DNA of 64,000 bases from Hofstenia miamia (lineage: Eukaryota; Xenacoelomorpha; Acoela). This document shows positions 1-8,970 of this stretch, piece after piece. The stretch's first letter is position 1. Every line of letters starts with the position of its first letter. The stretch is taken from the NCBI GenBank assembly GCA_004352715.1, contig SCFE01000005.1, positions 4,259,954-4,323,953 of the forward strand, written 5' to 3'. The translations under genes were made by a program, and so were the position numbers. The notes under the pieces were generated by a model. The model was not told the DNA's origin, did no database searches, and saw nothing but the letters and a program-made list of their open reading frames with translations.

Positions 1-2206
1 ATTTCTGAAGACATACTCTAGTGTTACATGCCCATCAGCATAGAGATGTGAGGTATCATCATTTCTAATTAATTTTTGTTGGCTCTGTTGTATTTTTCCA
101 AGTGTAGGGTTTTAATGAGATCACCTAGATTGTTAATGTACTGGTCCTCTTCAGGTAGCAGGATGTGCACACAGCATGTTTTCTTGTGAGCTGATCTCCA
201 TGCTTGTTGTAAAATAGTGATGTGGATGAGTGGGCTGGGGATACAGTAATTGGTTTCTGTTTTGATTGCTTCTTACACAGAGATATCAGTAGTAGGAGTG
301 ATGTCCAAATTTGTGATGCCTATGGAAACAGGAAAGTTCTCCTGTGAGTGAACTCTGTGTTTCCATAGGGTATCAGAGCTGTAATAAGGACAGAGACATT
401 CAATTGTAATATCTGAAAAGACATGTTTGGAAGTTGTATATTCCACATTGAATGCTAGTTGTGAGTGTGACTTGAGTAAAAGTGTGATATTAGTTTTAGA
501 CTATGCTTCTGTAAAACAAGTTTTCATGAATGAGATATTATCACTTTCTTTCATGACATTGTACTGGCTTTTGTAACACATATGAGATAGGTAGACACGT
601 CTGTTTTAACCCACTCATTTTGTGGTGGTAGTATTTTTTGAGGTTGTTCTCTTTGATGATAGTTTGGTGGAGTGTCATTAGAGGTATTTTGGTGGATAAC
701 ATGATATCCTTGTTAATTTGCAGTTGCTGTGGTGATTGGATTGCTTGTTCTAGAATCTCAATCAGAATGCATTTTCATCCGTATTTTCAATATTTCAATG
801 TAGTTGTTAACATGTTGTAAGAGTTTCCTGATAATATTTACTGTATTAATTGAAAAGAATTTTGTTTTTAAAAACCATGAGGCATTTACTGGATTTGTTG
901 TAGTAATTGAGTGTTGAATGCTGTTTGTGACAAATGAGATGGGTCAATGACAGTGGTGCATAGGTATCCAAGAGAGAAAACAACTTTGTGTTGCAGGTAG
1001 CTCCCCACATATATTTCTTGCAGGTGTCAGAAAACATATCAATATCTTTTGTTGGCTTAATTAGTGTAGAATCACAGGTGTGCTCTGGCTACTCCAGTGG
1101 TACTGAGAAACTCAAAGGTTAACAAAGGTTGCAGAGGCTACCATTGTAGAGAGTGACCCACATTCTAGCAAAAAAGAGAACATTGGTGGTTCACTGATTC
1201 AATAAAGAAAAACAGAAACTATCCACCAAGAATATATTTCCTGTAGAGACCAATTCACATGGCATCATACTGAAGCCAAATCTTTGAAGCCATCCTCACT
1301 CACCAAGGTGCTAATTGTGCACATCCAGTAATAATTTATAGCTCAAAAAAACAATTTAGCTCAGGGTCCTATTATCTCAGCTCATGTTAATAATAAAACA
1401 AAAGGCATGTAGTTACCATGCATTCACATTTGCCAACTGCATATTATATTTAAGGTGTGATGTTTAAGTGCATGTACAAAATGAAATGTCAAAATAAAAG
1501 TTGCTATTCCCTTCATGTACATGTAGCTGTAACTTAAAGTGACTATGATTTGGGCTGCCATCTGTTAAGGAGTTAGTTGTTGCCCCTGACACAGCAGAGT
1601 AACTCCCAAATTGTTGCTGGATCCTAATCAAAATTTATTAAGTTAAAATCCATGAAAAATCTAAAAAGGGGTTAGCAAAGTAATAAAATTCAAAGAAGCA
1701 AACAATGTTGAAGCAAGAATAAATTTTATTGTGCATTTGCTACAGGCTTCTCATATTTATAACAATCATGAGTTCCCTTGCAAAATTAAATGAGAAATAA
1801 GATGTCAGATCAAATCAAGGGGACAAATAATAAAATGATTGAATAACTGCACTTGAAAGTAGAATAAATTGATATAAATAAATTGATAGCAACAATCACT
1901 ACATCACTATGATGTAACACTAAATTAGAGTGCCAAATAATCAAAATAATCAAAATAGGGTCCCTGAGTGACTCTACACTAGTTTATTGCTAATGAGTGT
2001 TATTAGTAAAGAGCCAAGAGGATTTTCCTTGTTAATGATATGTGAGTAGTACTTCTCAAAAAGATTAGCAGGTCTAGCTTGTTTCCCTTGTGGTGACATG
2101 AGTAGTGACATTCTGTACAAAAGCCAATTCTTTAATTTTATGGAGATAGGAACAACAGAGAATTTGTGGTATTTGCTTTTTCAGATGGAGTTACAAGTTT
2201 TGTGAG
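1..2206. repeat. Left copy of a 2.2-kb near-identical duplication
   Basis: This block repeats at 3050-5254 with a 3,049-base offset. The only difference I see is a small indel near 1785. It carries part of E1 ORF3 (KYMWG motif near 1000) and a full copy of solo LTR A (1065-1978). It ends abruptly at the single N at 2207, while the other copy continues unbroken into LTR B. Sharing the same nested solo LTR at near-total identity points to an unmerged haplotype or contig overlap rather than an old tandem duplication. Confidence 0.9.
1065..1978 (-). mobile_element. Solo LTR A, left copy (914 bp)
   Basis: The sequence starts TGTAGAATCACAGG and ends GTGACTCTACA, giving the inverted TGTAGA/TCTACA termini of an LTR. 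It is the duplicate of 4114-5026. Orientation is inferred from E3, whose LTRs read the same way on the plus strand while its genes lie on the minus strand. Confidence 0.8.
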
Positions 2207-2207
2207 A
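2207..2207. other. Single-N assembly join
   Basis: One unknown base separates the end of the left duplicate from sequence that is the 3' end of E1. The sequences either side are not collinear with the duplicate at 5254-5256, so this is a contig join, not a base-call ambiguity. Confidence 0.8.
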
Positions 2208-2208
2208 N

Positions 2209-2388
2209 GTGTAGAGGCATTGGATTTAACCTTCAAAACCAGGCCAATGTTCAGCATGACACATCCCATACACCAATTGTGGCCAAATGTTCAAGGCAAT
2301 TACAAATTCATGTAAATATTGTACAATTAATATTATTAATTTCAAAATACTAATTACCAAAATGTTTGTAAAGTCAGTGGTTGATGCC
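2209..2388 (-). mobile_element. Possible 3' LTR remnant of E1
   Basis: On the minus strand, immediately after the E1 polypurine tract, the sequence begins TGTGGCATCAACC. It ends CCTCTACA beside the single N. TG...CA termini right after a polypurine tract fit a short or truncated LTR. It is unlike the LTRs of E3. The partner LTR is not visible, so this stays tentative. Confidence 0.3.
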
Positions 2389-2405
2389 ACACCCCCCCTC
2401 TAAGC
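2389..2405 (-). promoter_or_regulatory. Polypurine tract of E1 (plus-strand primer site)
   Basis: Minus-strand sequence AGCTTAGAGGGGGGGTGTGG lies about a dozen bases after the ORF3 stop. The equivalent site in E2 (8447-8460) is very similar. A purine tract just after the last gene is the expected plus-strand priming site next to the 3' LTR. Confidence 0.55.
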
Positions 2406-3049
2406 TGACTATTTCAGTTCACCAGTTCAATGATGTCTGGTGGTCTGAGTTGCTGAGCATGTTGTAACAATGAGATAGCATGTAGAGTGCTCCAAGATAA
2501 GATATCAGAGAATTCAATTGAGTGAGTTGCATAGCAAATTGATTCCAATTCTGTTGTAAGAGTTTTAGTAACTTTGTAAAACTTTAGGTTGATCATTTTT
2601 GTAGATATTGGTAAGGCATTCCACAATGAATTGATTTTTCTGGTAAAAATATTGCAAAACTTGTAGTAGAGATGTAATTCTTTTAAGGCTATGAGTAGTG
2701 TCATATGAGCATCAATGTCAGAAGCATGAGCTTCATCTTCCTTGATTGTAGTATCCAGATAAAAGAATTTAAAGAAAGAGTATAGATTAGTATGAGATTT
2801 AAAATCATCAAAATAAATTGATATGTGTTCATTGAGTATCTCCTTTGTAATTACATCAGGATTATTCATTTTGGCTCACATAATTGTGATAATTTCAATG
2901 CATTTTGTAACATTATAGTATTTACACATTGTTTAAATTAAATTGGTGAAGAGGAGGTTGTTCATTCCAGAAAATATGATAACAGTTTTAGATGGAAGCT
3001 TTGTGAGGGAATGTTTGAGGTATTCAATTTGATCAGTTACAGGTTTACC

Positions 3050-5254
3050 ATTTCTGAAGACATACTCTAGTGTTACATGCCCATCAGCATAGAGATGTGA
3101 GGTATCATCATTTCTAATTAATTTTTGTTGGCTCTGTTGTATTTTTCCAAGTGTAGGGTTTTAATGAGATCACCTAGATTGTTAATGTACTGGTCCTCTT
3201 CAGGTAGCAGGATGTGCACACAGCATGTTTTCTTGTGAGCTGATCTCCATGCTTGTTGTAAAATAGTGATGTGGATGAGTGGGCTGGGGATACAGTAATT
3301 GGTTTCTGTTTTGATTGCTTCTTACACAGAGATATCAGTAGTAGGAGTGATGTCCAAATTTGTGATGCCTATGGAAACAGGAAAGTTCTCCTGTGAGTGA
3401 ACTCTGTGTTTCCATAGGGTATCAGAGCTGTAATAAGGACAGAGACATTCAATTGTAATATCTGAAAAGACATGTTTGGAAGTTGTATATTCCACATTGA
3501 ATGCTAGTTGTGAGTGTGACTTGAGTAAAAGTGTGATATTAGTTTTAGACTATGCTTCTGTAAAACAAGTTTTCATGAATGAGATATTATCACTTTCTTT
3601 CATGACATTGTACTGGCTTTTGTAACACATATGAGATAGGTAGACACGTCTGTTTTAACCCACTCATTTTGTGGTGGTAGTATTTTTTGAGGTTGTTCTC
3701 TTTGATGATAGTTTGGTGGAGTGTCATTAGAGGTATTTTGGTGGATAACATGATATCCTTGTTAATTTGCAGTTGCTGTGGTGATTGGATTGCTTGTTCT
3801 AGAATCTCAATCAGAATGCATTTTCATCCGTATTTTCAATATTTCAATGTAGTTGTTAACATGTTGTAAGAGTTTCCTGATAATATTTACTGTATTAATT
3901 GAAAAGAATTTTGTTTTTAAAAACCATGAGGCATTTACTGGATTTGTTGTAGTAATTGAGTGTTGAATGCTGTTTGTGACAAATGAGATGGGTCAATGAC
4001 AGTGGTGCATAGGTATCCAAGAGAGAAAACAACTTTGTGTTGCAGGTAGCTCCCCACATATATTTCTTGCAGGTGTCAGAAAACATATCAATATCTTTTG
4101 TTGGCTTAATTAGTGTAGAATCACAGGTGTGCTCTGGCTACTCCAGTGGTACTGAGAAACTCAAAGGTTAACAAAGGTTGCAGAGGCTACCATTGTAGAG
4201 AGTGACCCACATTCTAGCAAAAAAGAGAACATTGGTGGTTCACTGATTCAATAAAGAAAAACAGAAACTATCCACCAAGAATATATTTCCTGTAGAGACC
4301 AATTCACATGGCATCATACTGAAGCCAAATCTTTGAAGCCATCCTCACTCACCAAGGTGCTAATTGTGCACATCCAGTAATAATTTATAGCTCAAAAAAA
4401 CAATTTAGCTCAGGGTCCTATTATCTCAGCTCATGTTAATAATAAAACAAAAGGCATGTAGTTACCATGCATTCACATTTGCCAACTGCATATTATATTT
4501 AAGGTGTGATGTTTAAGTGCATGTACAAAATGAAATGTCAAAATAAAAGTTGCTATTCCCTTCATGTACATGTAGCTGTAACTTAAAGTGACTATGATTT
4601 GGGCTGCCATCTGTTAAGGAGTTAGTTGTTGCCCCTGACACAGCAGAGTAACTCCCAAATTGTTGCTGGATCCTAATCAAAATTTATTAAGTTAAAATCC
4701 ATGAAAAATCTAAAAAGGGGTTAGCAAAGTAATAAAATTCAAAGAAGCAAACAATGTTGAAGCAAGAATAAATTTTATTGTGCATTTGCTACAGGCTTCT
4801 CATATTTATAACAATCATGAGTTCCCTTGCAAAAATAATGAGAAATAAGATGTCAGATCAAATCAAGGGGACAAATAATAAAATGATTGAATAACTGCAC
4901 TTGAAAGTAGAATAAATTGATATAAATAAATTGATAGCAACAATCACTACATCACTATGATGTAACACTAAATTAGAGTGCCAAATAATCAAAATAATCA
5001 AAATAGGGTCCCTGAGTGACTCTACACTAGTTTATTGCTAATGAGTGTTATTAGTAAAGAGCCAAGAGGATTTTCCTTGTTAATGATATGTGAGTAGTAC
5101 TTCTCAAAAAGATTAGCAGGTCTAGCTTGTTTCCCTTGTGGTGACATGAGTAGTGACATTCTGTACAAAAGCCAATTCTTTAATTTTATGGAGATAGGAA
5201 CAACAGAGAATTTGTGGTATTTGCTTTTTCAGATGGAGTTACAAGTTTTGTGAG
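3050..5254. repeat. Right copy of the 2.2-kb duplication
   Basis: Matches 1-2206 almost base for base, and is continuous with flanking E1 sequence on both sides. It is the copy to trust if the duplication is an assembly artefact. Confidence 0.9.
4114..5026 (-). mobile_element. Solo LTR A (913 bp) inserted in E1 ORF3
   Basis: Complete LTR with TGTAGA/TCTACA ends. The flanks are TTAG on the left and CTAG on the right, a 4-bp target duplication with one mismatch. On the minus strand the ORF3 reading of E1 continues from one side to the other (ending ISNKL before it, resuming KPTKDIDMFSDT after it). A solo LTR therefore landed inside an older ORF3. It belongs to the same family as LTRs B, C and D, diverged by eye from them. 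Confidence 0.8.
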
Positions 5255-5294
5255 ATATTGGAAATTCTAATGTGGGGTTTTTGGTTAGATATAT

Positions 5295-5988
5295 TGTAGA
5301 ATTGCAGGGGAGCTCTGGCTACTCTAGCAGTACTGGGTAACTCAATAGTTTAGATTGAAGGTTGCAAACTCTACCATAGCAGAGAGCAGCCCACATTCTA
5401 ACAGAAAAGTTGCATTGGTTGTTTACTGATTTTTCCTAACAAATAATGAAATTCCATTTCAGAAAGAACTCCAGTAGTGACCAATTCACATGGCATCACA
5501 CTGAAGACAAATCTTTGAAGCCATCCTTACTTGCCAAGGTGCTAATTGTGTGTCTCAAGTATTAATTTCTAGCTCAATAAACAATTTATCTCAGAGTTTT
5601 CTTATCTCAGCTCATGTAAATAAATAATAAATAACAGGCACATAATTGCTGTGCATTTACATTTGCCAACAGCATAGTATATTCACAAGGTGTAGTTATT
5701 AAGTGCATGCATGAACAGATCAAATAAAAGATGTTATTCCCTACATGTAACAGTAACCTAACATGGCCAAAATTTGGGCTGTCACCATTAACGAGCTATT
5801 TTTCACCCTAGACCCAGTGCAGTTTCCTCCTGAATTGTTGCCAGATCTTAAACAACAGTTATCATTACCAAATTGATACAAATAAGGTAGCAGCAAATCA
5901 AGGAATCAAAGTGTCAAAAAGATGCAACACCATTTCAGAGTGCCAAAAATAATAAGTTCAAAAAAAGTAAGCCCCAAGTGACTCTACA
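5295..5988 (-). mobile_element. Solo LTR B (694 bp) inserted in E1 ORF3
   Basis: Begins TGTAGAATTGCAGG and ends AAGTGACTCTACA. Flanks are ATAT and TTAT (imperfect 4-bp target duplication). It is shorter and more diverged than LTR A, with internal deletions. E1 ORF3 homology resumes to its right (KFEMLMFL near 6040, compared with KFENICLVMFL in E3), so it is a second insertion into the same gene. Confidence 0.7.
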
Positions 5989-6249
5989 TTATCGAGCATT
6001 CATTCCCATCTCAGATAAAAACATTAGCATCTCAAACTTTTTAAAAGCCATGACACTGTTTGAATGGACATGAAAACACCAAACAGAATTAAATAATTTA
6101 AGAACAGAACTTAAAAAATTGCCCAACCTCAATACAACTTACTTTTCCAAAGAATTTATTGTCAAGTAGGACACCAGCTCAGTAGCTATTGGGAGCTACT
6201 TTAAGCCAAATCATCAACAGCATTGAAACACCTATTCAATTTTTAAGTT

Positions 6250-8440
6250 GAAAACTTAAGCCCACAGAACTTAATTATGGCTTGACTAAAATTGAAATTC
6301 TTTGTTAATTGAAGATCTAAAAAATTCAGATACATTTTTTTTGGACAACCTTTGTACTGATAATTCAGGCCTCAGTTGATGAAAAAAATTCTCCAGTGAT
6401 CATTCTAACATCAAGATGGATTGAGTACTTAACAAATCATCCATTGCAAAGGGAAACAACATACCAATGCAGATCTTATGAATGCACTCCTTCAATATAA
6501 CACAATGATGCCAAACAAATTTATAGACAAACTCTCACTTGCTTATTATCTCACTAAAGCAAACAAAATTTGTTTGATAAAAATCTTCTAAGATTTAGAT
6601 AACAGCAACTGTATCAGATCCAAGATCTACAAATTGGAACTGAGCTTAGATAATTTCTTCATTCTCAAACCTCAAAACTTTAGCATTCTGGGCTTACATG
6701 ATTTCAGGAATTTAATTGCCACACTTATTCACACAAATCTTTTTCTACATAGAATATGCCTGCATCACTGTCTCATGGTTGACAAATGCTTTGAAATTGA
6801 CATTTCTTGCAGGCACAATCATACAAAATCATTGCTGATAAATGGGATCTACCTTCCATCACAGACATTCATCTTTCTTTTGTGTACAGTCAATCAATCA
6901 ACACTTTAAATGGAGTAAAATAAATGCAGTTCACCCAACAGACAATACATTGCCATCATATCTGACACAGTGAAAAAATTCATGTGGGGTGCTACATTTG
7001 ACAGCAAGTTTTGCCATTACTTGAGAAACAATTCTCTGTTATCTTTGCTCTATTTACAAAAACAGATATCTCATTCTACTAATGTATACTTTGCAAATCA
7101 AAATGCACTCTTTTTTATCAAAAATGAAATTCTTTTCAACTTTTATATTAGAAAATATCTGGAATGCTCATATACTGAGATCTCCACATCCATGAAATTC
7201 AAAAAGGATGGCAAACCAATTGAGACCATAGAACTTCAGCAGCAATCTGCCACACAACTGCAAAACCAAGAAGGTTTATTAAGTACCACACAGTTGTTAC
7301 TTACACCACAACATCAGCAACAGATCAATGAGACCAACATCAAGAAAACTCTGTATTGACATCAGTCCTACAAATATAGAGTGGATCAAAACTGACTCTG
7401 ATAATTATCTAACTTGTCTCAAAAATGCAGAAACCATGGATGCTATTATAGTAATGCAGACAGGTGAACTATTTGGTGACCATAGGAATCACTTGGTTAG
7501 AATTAACACCAACACCATAGCTATCTCTGGAAGATTGCATACAAATTGAAAACAGTTATTGCATTCTCTTGTTATCACTGCAGCAATACAAACAGCATGG
7601 TGATCAAGCAAAGAAAAGAAAGAGAGATTAATCCTACCATTCAAAGATAATGAATAATATGTTAATAGTGTTGGCGACCTGATAAAAACACTCAACTGTG
7701 ATTGTTGCAATCAAAGCAAATCTAAACTCATTAAGGAAGATGATGTTTCCTACTTGTATGCAGATGGTCACATATCACTTGAGTACATCTTCAGAAAAGG
7801 AAAACCTATCACAGAACAAATCAAATACATCAAGTCAAGCATTTCCAAGTTATGTACCAAAAATATAATTTTGTTCTTTGACATAGGTGACTTGATATGG
7901 TGTAATTTAATACAGGAAACTCTTCAATACTACAATATTTCAAAGAAAATAGAAATTATGACAATGATGTGAGCAAATATAACAGATCTGAAACTAATGA
8001 CAGAAGAAATTGATACAAGCAACATTTCAATATTTTTCAATGAAGTGAAGAGTCACTCAAACATATTGAGCTTCTTCACTTTCTTCTACCTTGAAACCAA
8101 AATCAGAGAGGAAGACACACACATGTCAGATATTGACACTCAAATGACTCTGTTAATTGCAATCAAAGGTTTATGTCTATATCTCAAGATTTAACATCTT
8201 TACAAGAAAACTTAACACCTTCTAAAATTCTCTCACTACCTTCCAATGGATGGAAAAACCTAAATTTCAAAACTTTGCAAAGAAAGTCAGTTCTCAACTG
8301 GAAGCTCTTTGCTATAGAACCTGTTATATGGATTATTCAGATCTTTTATTATGGAATAATCCTGAGCCCTCACATTGGTGTTGCAGGCTCAGCCTCTACT
8401 TGATCCCTACAAATTTGAAATTGTGGACCTAAAAATATAG
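6250..8440 (+). pseudogene. ORF3 of element E2, broken
   Basis: This plus-strand copy of the unknown ORF3 spans about 2.2 kb in several open pieces: 6634-6909, 6970-7359, 7328-7549, 7754-7972 and 7997-8194, with a tail to a TAG at 8438-8440. In order it shows DTVKKFMWGAT (6973), KNEILFNFYI, a Gln-rich stretch (about 7230-7330), EWIKTDSDNYLTC, YADGHISLEYIFR (7757), a beta-strand-like NIILFFDIGDLIW, ISKKIEIMTMM, and DTHMSDIDTQMTLLIAIK (8118). The last 22 residues align with the C-terminus of E1, so the end is real. Stops and frameshifts show it is dead. No integrase or RT lies upstream; E2 is a truncated remnant abutting E1 head to head. Confidence 0.7.
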
Positions 8441-8691
8441 CTCAGTTTAAGGGGGTGTGGTATAAAAACATTCATAAAATATTTACTACATGAATGTATG
8501 GGGAATCATTAATTTCAATGTTAGAATTACAAACTTATTTCAATTAGTAATCTGACAATATCATCAATCATGCTATATTTTTAGTTTAAATATTTCTGTT
8601 AATTTACATAGTATTTCTGACCATTGACTATTGATTATTATACCAGTCTGATATTTACTCACATTGACAATAGTTTGTAATTATGTGATAA
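8441..8691. other. AT-rich tail of E2, no gene seen
   Basis: After the polypurine tract the sequence is AT-rich up to the start of LTR C. It may be a remnant of the 3' LTR of E2, but no TG...CA pair is visible. The last four bases (ATAA, 8688-8691) are the left target duplication of E3. Confidence 0.4.
8447..8460 (+). promoter_or_regulatory. Polypurine tract of E2
   Basis: TTAAGGGGGTGTGG follows the E2 ORF3 stop within 10 bases, matching the E1 site on the other strand. The conserved context (AGCTYAG then G-run then TGTGG) shows that ORF3 is the terminal gene of an LTR element. Confidence 0.55.
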
Positions 8692-8970
8692 TGTAGAATC
8701 ACAGGGGCACTCTCACAACTCAAGTGACACTGGGTAACTCTTAGGTTCTTCTGAAGGTTTCAAAGATAGCCATCACAGAGAATGACCTGCATTCTAACAG
8801 AAAAAGAAAAACATTGGTAGTTCATCAATTTCATTAAAGAAAAACTGAAACCAATAACTGAGAAAGCATTCCATATAGCAACCAATTCACATGGCATCAT
8901 GCCAAAGCCATATCAAGAAAGTCATCCTGACTTGCCAAGGTGCCAATTGTGTGTCTCAAGTATTAATTTA
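8692..8970 (-). mobile_element. LTR C: truncated 3' LTR of E3
   Basis: Very similar by eye to the first 280 bases of LTR D and D' (same starts, same indels), then ends abruptly at about 8970. ORF3 coding sequence follows at once. A deletion removed the rest of the LTR, the polypurine tract and the last 40 or so residues of ORF3. Confidence 0.8.

Larger units (their letters stand above)
2414..6075 (-). pseudogene. ORF3 of element E1, broken and split by two solo LTRs
   Basis: This is a decayed copy of the unknown gene that follows integrase in E3. The best open piece is the C-terminus (2414-2869, 151 codons). It contains an E-A-H-A-S motif, then a hydrophobic helix (MTLLIALKEL). Reading upstream on the minus strand come LYADGHVTLEYVFR (near 3085), WVKTDVSTYLIC, FSDTCKKYMWG (near 4050), KLKNWLL (near 5175) and KFEMLMFL (near 6040). 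Each has a counterpart in E2 and/or E3. The frame is broken by stops and frameshifts, including an in-frame TGA just before 2869 that E2 shares. Solo LTRs at 4114-5026 and 5295-5988 interrupt it, and homology to the other copies resumes on both sides of each. I do not recognise the protein family. Confidence 0.7.

Noticed and set aside
638-820. 60-codon plus-strand frame, repeated at 3687-3869
   Set aside because: It lies antisense to ORF3 of E1, and its repetition only reflects the 3,049-bp duplication.
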